A DNA stretch of 41,375 nucleotides from Pediococcus parvulus (GTDB lineage Bacteria; Bacillota; Bacilli; Lactobacillales; Lactobacillaceae): the NCBI RefSeq assembly GCF_007990205.1, contig NZ_BJWE01000013.1:1-41375 (forward strand). The letters run 5' to 3'. Under the pieces are notes generated by a model. That model made no database searches. It saw nothing but the letters and a program-made list of their open reading frames with translations, and was not told where the DNA came from. Position 1 is the stretch's first letter. Each line of letters opens with the position of its first letter. This document shows positions 1 through 7,786 of the stretch, in pieces. The position numbers and the translations under genes were made by a program.

Positions 1-17
1 CCTAAAATAATATTGAT

Positions 18-46
18 TTGCATTGAAAAGATAGAAACGCTATTCT
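18..46 (+). promoter_or_regulatory. Candidate promoter of the ymfF-ymfH-ymfI operon
   Basis: A TTGCAT -35 hexamer at 18-23 is followed after 17 bp by TATTCT at 41-46. This is the only good sigma-A-like pair before the first gene. Transcription would begin near 53, about 50 nt before the GTG start at 105. Upstream context is cut off by the window edge. Confidence 0.5.
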
Positions 47-104
47 AATGTGGATTGGTATTATTTTTTATGTATCAAAATACGTTAAATGATGAGGTTA
101 TTTC

Positions 105-1376
105 GTGCAAATTCAAATTAAACCAGGAGTCACTTTAACAGTGATTCCTGTTTCACAGTTCAAAAATACGCAAGTTTCCGTTCATTTTTTAGAAAACGCA
201 TCAAAAAAAGAAACAAGCTATCGGTCATTATTAGCCAATATTTTAGAAACAAGTTCGCAAAAATATAGAAATCAAATTTTAGTTTCACAAAAATTGTCGC
301 AGTTATATGGCGCAGGTTTTGGCACCAGTTTGATGCGTAAACAAAATGTGCATGATCTTATGTTTTCACTCGCGTTACCCAATGATCACTATTTGGCTAG
401 CTCCGAACATGTGCTGGATCAAGGACTGGCCTTTTTACAAGAGATGATTTTTAATCCACTGACAGAAAATCGTCAGTTTTATGGGCAAACTTACCAACGT
501 CAGCAAAGAAATTTAGTGGCTTACATTAATGCTTTAAAAGATGATAAGCAATCATATGCGGCATTGCAACTGCAACAATTATATTTTGGGGCGGAGGATA
601 TTCAGAGTGTGCCAACATTTGGAGATGCAAAACAAATTGCTGAAATTCCAAATCAGGCTCTTTTTGAGTATTATCAAAAAGTATTAGCCCAGGATCGAGT
701 AGAAATTTTTGTGGTTGGCGATGTGGTTGCCACTCAAGTTCAAGAAATCATTCAAAAGTGGCCTTTAAGTGAACGTACCAATAATCATACTGACATTACA
801 CGGTTAAATTTAGCAAGAAAAGAAATTCAGCAAAAAACTGAAGAACAAATGATTGTACAATCAAAATTAGATTTGGCGTATCAATTTCCAACGAATTTTC
901 GGGATGAAACTTACTATGCTGGGATTGTTTTCAACGCTCTTTTTGGCGGGTCACCGCTGTCCAAATTATTTTTAAATGTGCGTGAAAAGGCTAGTTTGGC
1001 CTACTATGCAACAAGCAATGTGGATGTTTTTAATGGTCTAATGGTGGTGCAAACTGGGATTAATGCACAAGATAAGGATCGTGTCTTAACCATTATCGAT
1101 CAGCAATTAAAGGACATTCAAAATAATGATTTTTCAGATGATCATCTCGCCCAGATTAAAACGGGATTAATCTCAAATTATATTGGGTCCTTAGATGCTG
1201 AAAGATCATACACGAGCCGCGCACTGACTAATCGATTAGTTGGTAGCCAGACAACGACTAACGAATGGGTTAAAGCAATTCAAAATGTTTCACGTTTGGA
1301 AATCGTTACGGTGGCCAATCAAGTTCAGTTACAAGCCATTTATTTTTTGAGTTCGGGGGCCAAAAAACATGCATAA
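105..1376 (+). CDS. ymfF: M16 family peptidase-like protein, probably inactive subunit (YmfF-like)
   Basis: This 423-residue protein has the length and two-lobed layout of a bacterial M16 (insulinase/MPP-like) protein. The GTG start is supported by a GAGGT ribosome binding site seven bases upstream. The zinc-binding HxxEH expected near residues 40-50 is absent: that stretch reads LLANILETSS. It is therefore probably the non-catalytic partner of the next gene, which keeps the motif. M16 proteins often work as active/inactive pairs that degrade peptides in the cytosol. The C-terminal half (around residues 280-340, with NVREKASLAYY) resembles the substrate-binding M16 C-terminal domain. It overlaps ymfH by 8 bp, so the two are translationally coupled. 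The family call is firm; the substrate is unknown. Confidence 0.88.
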   Translation: MQIQIKPGVTLTVIPVSQFKNTQVSVHFLENASKKETSYRSLLANILETSSQKYRNQILVSQKLSQLYGAGFGTSLMRKQNVHDLMFSLALPNDHYLASSEHVLDQGLAFLQEMIFNPLTENRQFYGQTYQRQQRNLVAYINALKDDKQSYAALQLQQLYFGAEDIQSVPTFGDAKQIAEIPNQALFEYYQKVLAQDRVEIFVVGDVVATQVQEIIQKWPLSERTNNHTDITRLNLARKEIQQKTEEQMIVQSKLDLAYQFPTNFRDETYYAGIVFNALFGGSPLSKLFLNVREKASLAYYATSNVDVFNGLMVVQTGINAQDKDRVLTIIDQQLKDIQNNDFSDDHLAQIKTGLISNYIGSLDAERSYTSRALTNRLVGSQTTTNEWVKAIQNVSRLEIVTVANQVQLQAIYFLSSGAKKHA

Positions 1377-2673
1377 ACGACTATATCAACAATTTAACGA
1401 AACATTATATTCAGAAACTTTAACAAACGGGTTACAAGTTAATATTTTGCCAAAAAAAGATTTCCACAAAACTTATGCTACTTTTTCAACCAATTTTGGT
1501 TCGATCGATCGGACTTTTATTCCGCAAGGACAAAGAGAGTATGTGGCTCAGCCGGCCGGGATTGCCCATTTCTTAGAACATAAAATGTTTGATAAAAAAG
1601 GATATGATGCTTTTGATTTGTTTGGTGAATACGGTGCAGATTCTAATGCTTTTACCAGTTTTACTAAGACCAGCTATTTATTTTCTGCCACCCAAAATAT
1701 TCACGAAAATATAGATATTCTTCTTGATTTTGTTCAAGAACCTTATTTCACAGAGGCATCTGTTGAAAAAGAAAAAGGCATTATTGGACAAGAAATTCAA
1801 ATGTATAATGATGATCCTGATTGGAAACTCTATATGGGTATTTTAGGAAATTTATATCCCCATCATCCCGTGCATTTGGATATTGCGGGCACTGTTAATT
1901 CAATTTCCCAAATTACTGCCGATGACTTGTATGCGGCCTACAATACTTTTTATAATCCAGCCAATATGGACCTCTTTGTGGTTGGTAATGTTGACCCGGA
2001 TAAGACGCTAGGCTGGATTAAAGAAAATCAAAATAAAAAGAATTTCGAAAAGTTTACTGAACCCCAAGTAAAATTACCTAATCAAGAAGCCGATTTTGAC
2101 GATATAATAAAACATCAGGTTGTGAGCATGGATATTAATCGGCCAAAAAGTGTTGTGGGACTAAAAGGGTTAGATGATGTTCCGGTGGGACGAGCAGGAT
2201 TAGCCTATCGTTTGAAAGCTAATTTATTGCTCTACTTATTGTTTGGTGAATCTTCTGAGCAATATCTGAAACTGTATGATCAGGGTGTGATTGATGATAC
2301 GTTTTCATATGACTTTGATATGGAACGGTCTTTCCATTATGCAAGCTTTAGTGGTGATACTGATCAACCAGAAAAGTTCCAGGAGGCGATTAAAGCCGTT
2401 TTGAGCCATACCGAACAGATACTACCTCAACTGGGATCTCAATTTCAACTGGCCAAAAAAGAAATGATGGGTCGCTTACTACAGAGGATGGATTCGGTAG
2501 AAGCAATTGCCAACAGTTATGAGGCCCAATTTGATCAAGCAACTGTATTTGATCAGGCGGCAATTTATGAAACGATGACTTTAGATGATTTGCTGTTGCT
2601 TTCCCATAACTTTCTTGACTTAAAAGGCTTTAGCACCTTTCAAATTCAACCATCGAAAGGGACTCAATTATGA
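1369..2673 (+). CDS. ymfH: M16 family zinc metallopeptidase (YmfH-like)
   Basis: This 434-residue protein carries the inverted zinc motif HFLEH at residues 67-71. A third ligand candidate, E142 in IIGQEI, lies 75 residues after the first histidine, as expected in family M16. It should be a cytoplasmic metallopeptidase, probably pairing with YmfF, whose own motif is missing. The ATG start lies inside the end of ymfF. The stop overlaps the start of the next gene as ATGA, so three genes form one tightly coupled unit. The substrate is not known for most bacterial members. In Bacillus the same gene pair precedes ymfI and the rodZ/pgsA genes, as here. Confidence 0.92.
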   Translation: MHKRLYQQFNETLYSETLTNGLQVNILPKKDFHKTYATFSTNFGSIDRTFIPQGQREYVAQPAGIAHFLEHKMFDKKGYDAFDLFGEYGADSNAFTSFTKTSYLFSATQNIHENIDILLDFVQEPYFTEASVEKEKGIIGQEIQMYNDDPDWKLYMGILGNLYPHHPVHLDIAGTVNSISQITADDLYAAYNTFYNPANMDLFVVGNVDPDKTLGWIKENQNKKNFEKFTEPQVKLPNQEADFDDIIKHQVVSMDINRPKSVVGLKGLDDVPVGRAGLAYRLKANLLLYLLFGESSEQYLKLYDQGVIDDTFSYDFDMERSFHYASFSGDTDQPEKFQEAIKAVLSHTEQILPQLGSQFQLAKKEMMGRLLQRMDSVEAIANSYEAQFDQATVFDQAAIYETMTLDDLLLLSHNFLDLKGFSTFQIQPSKGTQL

Positions 2674-3395
2674 AGCATGCATTAATTCTTGGCGCATCAG
2701 GTGATATTGGTAGTGCGATTGCTAAACAATTGGCTGCAAAGGGGTGGTCACTATATTTACACTACAATCAAAATAAAGTCGTTGTTCAGCAACTAATTCA
2801 CCAGTTTATTAAGGCATACCCTCATCAAGAATTTTTTGGCGTTGCGTTTGATATGCAGACAAAAGAAAACTTGCCTGTTTTTTTGCAATCTATTTTTGAA
2901 CTAGATGCTTTGATTTTTGCACAGGGCACCACCGACTATCATCTATTAACTGAAACTTCGGTGGAAGACCTTCAGAAAATGTGGATGATGCAAGTTGCGT
3001 TACCTATTGAAATGATAAAAGCTTTCCAATCTAAATTAGCCCATTCAAATAACGGCAGAATTATTTTTATCGGTTCCGTTTATGGTGGCTTCGGAAGCGC
3101 AATGGAAGTTGCATACAGCACGGTGAAGGGAGCTCAAACAGCTTTTGCTAATGCCTATGCAAAAGAAGTTGGAACTCTGGGTATCACAGTTAATGTTGTG
3201 GCTCCGGGTGCTGTAGATACCCAAATGAATCGTGTTTTTTCTAAAGAGGATCATCAAAAGATTGCAGCTGAGATTCCTGTTGGCAGATTTGCTAAAGCTG
3301 ATGAAATTGCTTATTGGGCAGTTCAGTTGGCAGACGACCAGGCTGGCTATATGACGGGTCAAACAATTTATGTTGATGGTGGCTGGTTAAAATAA
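2670..3395 (+). CDS. ymfI: Short-chain dehydrogenase/reductase (YmfI-like)
   Basis: This 241-residue classical SDR has a Rossmann nucleotide-binding glycine motif, GASGDIG, at residues 8-14. The catalytic set is S136, Y149 and K153 (YSTVK), and a PG motif follows the active site near residues 179-180. It ends with the usual YMTGQTIYVDGG-like C-terminal segment. It resembles FabG-type 3-oxoacyl reductases, but its place behind ymfF/ymfH marks it as the YmfI relative, whose substrate is not settled. It overlaps ymfH by 4 bp (ATGA), so translation is probably coupled. NADPH is the likelier cofactor by family, but I cannot prove this from the residues. Confidence 0.88.
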   Translation: MKHALILGASGDIGSAIAKQLAAKGWSLYLHYNQNKVVVQQLIHQFIKAYPHQEFFGVAFDMQTKENLPVFLQSIFELDALIFAQGTTDYHLLTETSVEDLQKMWMMQVALPIEMIKAFQSKLAHSNNGRIIFIGSVYGGFGSAMEVAYSTVKGAQTAFANAYAKEVGTLGITVNVVAPGAVDTQMNRVFSKEDHQKIAAEIPVGRFAKADEIAYWAVQLADDQAGYMTGQTIYVDGGWLK

Positions 3396-3424
3396 TTTGT
3401 GATACCGGAAAACGATTCTTAATA

Positions 3425-3433
3425 TGCTATACT
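3425..3433 (+). promoter_or_regulatory. Extended -10 promoter of rodZ-pgsA
   Basis: TGC at 3425-3427 directly precedes TATACT at 3428-3433, a strong extended -10 element. No good -35 hexamer lies 16-18 bp upstream. It sits between ymfI and rodZ, 34 bp before the rodZ ATG, so rodZ can be transcribed separately from the peptidase operon. Confidence 0.55.
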
Positions 3434-3467
3434 AGTAGCGGACTAATTTAATAGTGGGTGAAAAGCG

Positions 3468-4349
3468 ATGAGTGAAAGACAAAATAAGGAGATTGGTAAG
3501 CAACTCCAAGATGCACGATTAGATCAAGGCTTAACGATCGATTATATTCAAGAAAAAACAAAAATTCAAAAGCGATATTTAATGGCAATTGAAGCGGGAC
3601 AAATGAATGATTTGCCCGGTGACTACTATGTAAAATCGTTTGTGAGTCAATATGCGGCGGTGGTTGGTCTAGATGCTCATAAGCTATTAGCAGGTGGTTT
3701 GCAAGCATCTAAAGAAGCTGAAACACGTGCCAAAAGCTTTGCAACCGGTCCGTTACCTTCTAGAACAACGCAACATAAACAAGTGGAAAAAGAAAGTGAA
3801 TTTTCTAGACGATATGGTAAGTACATGGCATATGTGCCAACCGTTGTGGTCGTTGTGATTGTGGTTGTTGTTCTTGGCACTATTTGGGGAATGAGCCACG
3901 CAAATAATTCTAGTCAGCCCCATTTAAATAGCAGTAGAGTTAGTGTGACGAATGAGGCAAGTAGTACAAAGAAGAAAAAAGATTCCAGTTCAAGCGAATC
4001 TTCAAGCTCCTCTTCCAAGGCTGAATCACAAAAGATTAGTCAAGTTGGCAGTTCAACTACAGAATACACCCTTAAAAATGCACCTAAAAGTGGTTCCAAG
4101 TTAACCTTCAAGGCAGGCACAAGTAATGCTTGGATTTCAGTATCAAGTGATGGGACACAGAGCTGGTCTTCCACCTTACAAACAGGAACTTCACATACTG
4201 AAAAGATTGCTAAAGGAGTATCAAAAGTGACTATCACAATGGGAAATGCACCTCAAACAACGATTACTGTAAATGGTAAGAGTTTTGATTTTAACCCTCA
4301 AAAAGATACGACCCAAACAAAGACAATCACTTTAACTATTGATGACTAA
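3468..4349 (+). CDS. rodZ: RodZ-like cell-shape protein (cytoplasmic HTH, one TM helix, DUF4115)
   Basis: This 293-residue protein has the RodZ/YmfM layout. Residues 8-68 form a Cro/CI-type HTH_25 domain (for example LQDARLDQGLTIDYIQEKT). A basic stretch (FSRRYGK) leads into one transmembrane helix at about 121-141, made almost entirely of valine. A Ser/Lys-rich linker follows at about 165-190, and a beta-rich extracytoplasmic DUF4115 domain occupies about 195-293. RodZ links MreB filaments to the membrane and guides lateral wall synthesis. The ATG has only a weak GGGTG ribosome binding site. The low-complexity Ser/Thr linker is longer than strictly needed but typical of Gram-positive members. 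The pgsA gene follows 15 bp later. Confidence 0.87.
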   Translation: MSERQNKEIGKQLQDARLDQGLTIDYIQEKTKIQKRYLMAIEAGQMNDLPGDYYVKSFVSQYAAVVGLDAHKLLAGGLQASKEAETRAKSFATGPLPSRTTQHKQVEKESEFSRRYGKYMAYVPTVVVVVIVVVVLGTIWGMSHANNSSQPHLNSSRVSVTNEASSTKKKKDSSSSESSSSSSKAESQKISQVGSSTTEYTLKNAPKSGSKLTFKAGTSNAWISVSSDGTQSWSSTLQTGTSHTEKIAKGVSKVTITMGNAPQTTITVNGKSFDFNPQKDTTQTKTITLTIDD

Positions 4350-4364
4350 TTAGGAGGGAAATCC

Positions 4365-4949
4365 TTGAACTTACCAAATAAATTAACGGTATTCCGCATT
4401 ATTTTGATTCCAATTTTTATTATTATTATGGTCATTCCTTATACGTGGGGAACGGTGACCTGGTTAGGCACCTCGATTGCTGTCACTAAAGTTTTGGCAG
4501 CAATTATCTTTGCTATCGCTTCCCTTACGGATTTGGCGGATGGAAAAATTGCCCGTCATAATCATTTAGTGACCAATTTTGGTAAATTTGCTGATCCACT
4601 GGCCGATAAAATGTTAGTTATGTCGGCTTTCATTATTTTGGTTTCATTAGGCAAGGCCCCAGCTTGGGTCATTGCAATTATTGTTTGTCGTGAACTGGCA
4701 GTTACAGGATTACGGTTACTAATTGTGGAGAACAATGGTCAGGTTATGGCGGCGGCAATGCCTGGAAAAATAAAGACAACATCACAGATGCTAGCCATTA
4801 TTTTATTAATTTTAAACAATGTATTGTTTGCAGCTATCCATATTCCAATGGCTGCCATCATGTTATATATTTGCCTGTTCTTTACAATTTATTCAGGAAT
4901 TGATTATTTTGTTCAAAATAGGGATGTTTTTGCAGATGGATTTAAGTAG
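4365..4949 (+). CDS. pgsA: CDP-diacylglycerol--glycerol-3-phosphate 3-phosphatidyltransferase
   Basis: This 194-residue membrane enzyme makes phosphatidylglycerol-phosphate from CDP-diacylglycerol and glycerol-3-phosphate, the committed step to phosphatidylglycerol. The CDP-alcohol phosphotransferase signature DG(x)2AR(x)8G(x)3D(x)3D is complete between D59 and D81 (ADGKIAR, then GKFADPLAD). Several hydrophobic helices flank it, as in the family. The TTG start is supported by TAGGAGGG seven bases upstream. It follows rodZ by 15 bp and a clear terminator closes the unit, so rodZ and pgsA form one operon. Assignment is secure. Confidence 0.95.
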   Translation: MNLPNKLTVFRIILIPIFIIIMVIPYTWGTVTWLGTSIAVTKVLAAIIFAIASLTDLADGKIARHNHLVTNFGKFADPLADKMLVMSAFIILVSLGKAPAWVIAIIVCRELAVTGLRLLIVENNGQVMAAAMPGKIKTTSQMLAIILLILNNVLFAAIHIPMAAIMLYICLFFTIYSGIDYFVQNRDVFADGFK

Positions 4950-4960
4950 GAAAGCGAAGT

Positions 4961-4994
4961 GAGTTTGGTTCTTATACTAACCAAGCTCTTTTTT
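4961..4994 (+). terminator. Rho-independent terminator after pgsA
   Basis: A 10-bp stem (4961-4970 with 4979-4988, one T-G wobble) encloses an 8-nt loop and is followed by TTTTTT. It ends the rodZ-pgsA unit and separates it from cinA. Confidence 0.85.
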
Positions 4995-5047
4995 AATTTA
5001 AAAAAATATTTTGAAAGAAAAGCGTATTTGAAAGTGGGAGGTAAACT

Positions 5048-6274
5048 TTGAAAGCAGAATTAATTGCAGTTGGAACAGAAATTTTACTTGGTGAAATTAC
5101 GGACACAAATACACCATTTATAGCACGTGAGTTGGCGAATCTTGGCATTGATGTGTATTTTCAATCCACAGTTGGCGATAATCCTGAACGGTTAAAAGAA
5201 ACGCTAAAACTGGCTGCCAGACGAAGTGATTTAATTATTCTGTCAGGTGGCTTGGGACCTACAGAAGATGATCTTACCAAACAAACAGTTGCTAAGTTTT
5301 TGAATCGTGAACTGATTTTTGACAAATCTGCGATGACAAAAATTGAACAGTACTTTGCTGAAACAAAACGAACAATGACAGAAAACAATCGTTTACAGGC
5401 GATGTATCTCAAGGGGGCACTACCATTAAGTAATCGAACCGGTTTTGCGGTCGGTATTTTTGATCAAGAAAAAACGGGACCAGACTTTTTATTGTTGCCA
5501 GGTCCACCAAGTGAGTTAGAGCCCATGGTATCGGAACAAGTCATCCCGCTCCTTAAAGAAACATACCTTAGTGACCATGTTCTCCGATCACGAATGTTGC
5601 GATTCTTTGGTATCGGTGAATCTCAGTTAACAACTCAGTTAGCAAATCTAATCGCAACTCAATCCAATCCCACAATTGCCCCCTATGCAAAGCAAAATGA
5701 AGTGACTTTACGTTTAACTGCTTGGTCTAAAACGAATTCTGAGGCTCAGCAGGCTCTTGATGAATGTGAGAAACAGATTCAAGCACAGGTTGGTGAGTAT
5801 TTTTATGGATATGGGGAGCATAACTCTTTAGCCCAAGTTTTGGCAACCAAATTAAGTTCAATGAACCAAAATATTGCGATCGTTGAAGGCTACACTGGTG
5901 GTTTATTTTTATCAACTCTTAATGCGGTCAAGGCCGATCACAACATAGTGAGTGGTGGAATTGTACTTGGTACTAACGAACGTCAAATCCAACAATTTGT
6001 TGATATAAAAGGCGATTTTAAATCACGAGTGGTCACGGAACAATTGGCTACTCAAGTCAAGCATGAAACTGGCAGTGATCTTGGCATCGCAATTTCGCAG
6101 CCACATATCGAATCGACATCAACTGATGACCACAAGGGTAACGTTTGGATAGTGATTGTTGATCGCACCAACACGATAACAACAAAAAGGTATGAATTTT
6201 CAACAATTCGTCCGTTCGTTAAACAAAGAGTTGTGATGAGCGCTTTGCAAGCCATTAATAAAATTTTAAAATAA
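5048..6274 (+). CDS. cinA: CinA: competence/damage-inducible protein with a degenerate NMN-deamidase domain
   Basis: This 408-residue protein has the two-domain CinA layout. Residues 1-165 form the MoCF/COG1058 domain with intact motifs (VGTEILLGEI, GGLGPTEDDLT, PGPPSE). A linker follows, and residues ~255-408 form the CinA C-terminal domain. In active NMN deamidases (PncC) that domain has ESCTGG, SNEAK and TGxAGP signatures. Here the matching stretches read EGYTGG (280-285), TNERQ (309-313) and SQPHIES (350-356). The catalytic serine and nearby lysine are therefore missing and the domain is probably inactive as a deamidase. The TTG start has a GGGAGG site. It lies between the pgsA terminator and recA, the usual cinA-recA order. 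I saw no strong promoter of its own. Confidence 0.9.
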   Translation: MKAELIAVGTEILLGEITDTNTPFIARELANLGIDVYFQSTVGDNPERLKETLKLAARRSDLIILSGGLGPTEDDLTKQTVAKFLNRELIFDKSAMTKIEQYFAETKRTMTENNRLQAMYLKGALPLSNRTGFAVGIFDQEKTGPDFLLLPGPPSELEPMVSEQVIPLLKETYLSDHVLRSRMLRFFGIGESQLTTQLANLIATQSNPTIAPYAKQNEVTLRLTAWSKTNSEAQQALDECEKQIQAQVGEYFYGYGEHNSLAQVLATKLSSMNQNIAIVEGYTGGLFLSTLNAVKADHNIVSGGIVLGTNERQIQQFVDIKGDFKSRVVTEQLATQVKHETGSDLGIAISQPHIESTSTDDHKGNVWIVIVDRTNTITTKRYEFSTIRPFVKQRVVMSALQAINKILK

Positions 6275-6276
6275 TG

Positions 6277-6290
6277 CGAACTTTTGTTCG
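6277..6290 (+). promoter_or_regulatory. LexA/DinR (SOS) box upstream of recA
   Basis: CGAAC-TTTT-GTTCG is a perfect 5+5 palindrome with the 4-nt spacing of the Firmicutes SOS consensus (CGAAC-N4-GTTYG). It begins 2 bp after the cinA stop and ends 7 bp before the recA -35. Because a T5 run follows the right arm, it could also form a short hairpin at the end of the cinA transcript. Confidence 0.8.
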
Positions 6291-6297
6291 TTTTTGC

Positions 6298-6326
6298 TTG
6301 CTTTTTTAGAAAATAATCAGTATCAT
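6298..6326 (+). promoter_or_regulatory. recA promoter
   Basis: TTGCTT at 6298-6303 and TATCAT at 6321-6326 are separated by 17 bp. The start point would be near 6333, about 31 nt before the TTG start codon. The LexA box lies immediately upstream of the -35. Confidence 0.6.
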
Positions 6327-6363
6327 TATGACTGTTAGATATTCCCGTTAAGGAGGAAACAAT

Positions 6364-7437
6364 TTGGCTGATGAACAACGAAAAGCAGCTTTAAATGCTG
6401 CATTAAAAAAAATTGAGAAAAATTTTGGAAAAGGTTCCATTATGCGAATGGGTGATGCTGCCCAAACTCAAATTTCAACGATTTCTACTGGATCCTTAGC
6501 ACTAGATGATGCATTGGGTGTTGGTGGTTATCCGCGTGGACGAATCGTAGAAGTTTATGGACCTGAAAGCTCTGGTAAAACTACGGTTGCGCTTCACGCT
6601 GTTGCTCAAGTTCAAAAAGAAGGCGGCACAGCAGCTTATATTGATGCAGAAAATGCATTAGACCCTGTCTATGCAGAACACCTAGGGGTTAACATTGATG
6701 ATTTATTGCTATCTCAACCAGATACTGGTGAAGAAGGTTTGGAAATTACAGATGCATTAGTTTCTAGTGGTGCAGTTGATTTAGTGGTTGTTGACTCAGT
6801 TGCGGCTTTGGTTCCTCGTGCCGAAATTGAAGGCGAGATGGGGGATGCCCACGTTGGATTGCAGGCGCGTTTGATGTCACAAGCATTACGTAAACTATCC
6901 GGATCAATTAATAAAACCAAAACGATTGCAATTTTTATTAATCAAATTCGGGAAAAAGTTGGAGTTATGTTTGGTAATCCTGAAACAACACCTGGTGGTC
7001 GTGCATTGAAGTTTTATGCAACTATTCGATTAGAAGTACGACGGGCGGAACAGATTAAGGATGGTACCGATATTATTGGGAACCGTGTTCGAATTAAAGT
7101 AGTCAAGAACAAGGTAGCACCACCATTTAAACGTGCAGAAGTTGATATTATGTATGGACATGGTATTTCTCAGACTGGTGAAATTATTGATATGGCTGTC
7201 GAGAAAGACATTGTTAATAAGAGTGGTTCTTGGTATTCATACGGTGATGAACGCATTGGTCAGGGCCGTGAGAATGCAAAGCAATATTTGGAAGACAATC
7301 CAGAAAAACGCGAAGAAATTTACAAGAAGGTTCGTGCAGCCTACAATATGGATCCAGAAGCAGAGGCTGTAAAGGATAAGGATAAAGAAAAAAAGGATCC
7401 TTCCGAGTTGGATTTGGAAGTTTCAGATAAAAAATAG
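6364..7437 (+). CDS. recA: RecA recombinase
   Basis: This 357-residue protein is RecA: it forms filaments on single-stranded DNA, carries out strand exchange, and stimulates LexA self-cleavage in the SOS response. Walker A GPESSGKT is at residues 66-73, Walker B is [10 protein letters not shown], and the DNA-binding loop regions (EGEMGD and [22 protein letters not shown]) are complete. The C-terminus is a highly charged tail rich in Lys, Asp and Glu, as usual. The TTG start is set by AAGGAGG at 6350-6356, seven bases upstream. A SOS box and promoter precede it and a terminator follows, so it can be transcribed alone. Assignment is certain. Confidence 0.98.
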   Translation: MADEQRKAALNAALKKIEKNFGKGSIMRMGDAAQTQISTISTGSLALDDALGVGGYPRGRIVEVYGPESSGKTTVALHAVAQVQKEGGTAAYIDAENALDPVYAEHLGVNIDDLLLSQPDTGEEGLEITDALVSSGAVDLVVVDSVAALVPRAEIEGEMGDAHVGLQARLMSQALRKLSGSINKTKTIAIFINQIREKVGVMFGNPETTPGGRALKFYATIRLEVRRAEQIKDGTDIIGNRVRIKVVKNKVAPPFKRAEVDIMYGHGISQTGEIIDMAVEKDIVNKSGSWYSYGDERIGQGRENAKQYLEDNPEKREEIYKKVRAAYNMDPEAEAVKDKDKEKKDPSELDLEVSDKK

Positions 7438-7443
7438 AGATGA

Positions 7444-7475
7444 TGGCTGGAAAGATAACTTTTCCGGCTATTTTT
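7444..7475 (+). terminator. Rho-independent terminator after recA
   Basis: An approximately 11-bp stem (7444-7454 with 7460-7470, a few G-T pairs) has a 5-nt loop and is followed by TTTTT. It lies 7 bp after the recA stop. Confidence 0.8.
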
Positions 7476-7786
7476 CTGTCCACTGTTATGACACAGAAAA
7501 AGATAAGGAGAAATTAGTTTTAAAAAATGCGGTTAATGAATGGTCTAGCACTAAAAGTGTGCGTTATTCTAAATTGTGTGTGGAATTTAAACATTTTTTT
7601 TGCCTTTTCAACTTAAAAATTTCTTAAATTTCAATAAACTCTCTAGCAATATGAAAATATAAATTTTGAGATAGCTTGATTAAACAGTATTGAGAATGCT
7701 AAACTAGGTATTGTGTGAATAATCAAAATAACATCATAAAAATCGGTTAGAAATTAACCAACTATTGATGATTCGGAGGTGGAAAC
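7476..7786. other. AT-rich recA-rny intergenic region with no supported gene
   Basis: The gap between recA and rny is 349 bp, the largest gene-free stretch in the window. It holds the recA terminator, the rny promoter (7676-7705), a GGTTA/TAACC mini-hairpin at 7745-7759 in the rny leader, and a 29-codon open frame at 7527-7616. That frame lacks a well-placed ribosome binding site. I see no tRNA, riboswitch motif or repeat here. Confidence 0.5.
7676..7705 (+). promoter_or_regulatory. rny promoter
   Basis: TTGATT at 7676-7681 and TAAACT at 7700-7705 are 18 bp apart, and TGC directly precedes the -10 (extended -10). It lies 81 bp before the rny ATG. Confidence 0.55.

Noticed and set aside
3941-4030. 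Ser-codon-rich low-complexity stretch in rodZ as a possible repeat or phase-variable tract
   Set aside because: Codons are mixed (tct, agc, tca, tcc) with no long identical unit, so it is a normal extracellular linker.
7527-7616. 29-codon frame in the recA-rny gap
   Set aside because: The nearest AAGGAG is too far upstream (about 17 nt) and the predicted peptide has no familiar feature; kept only as a note.
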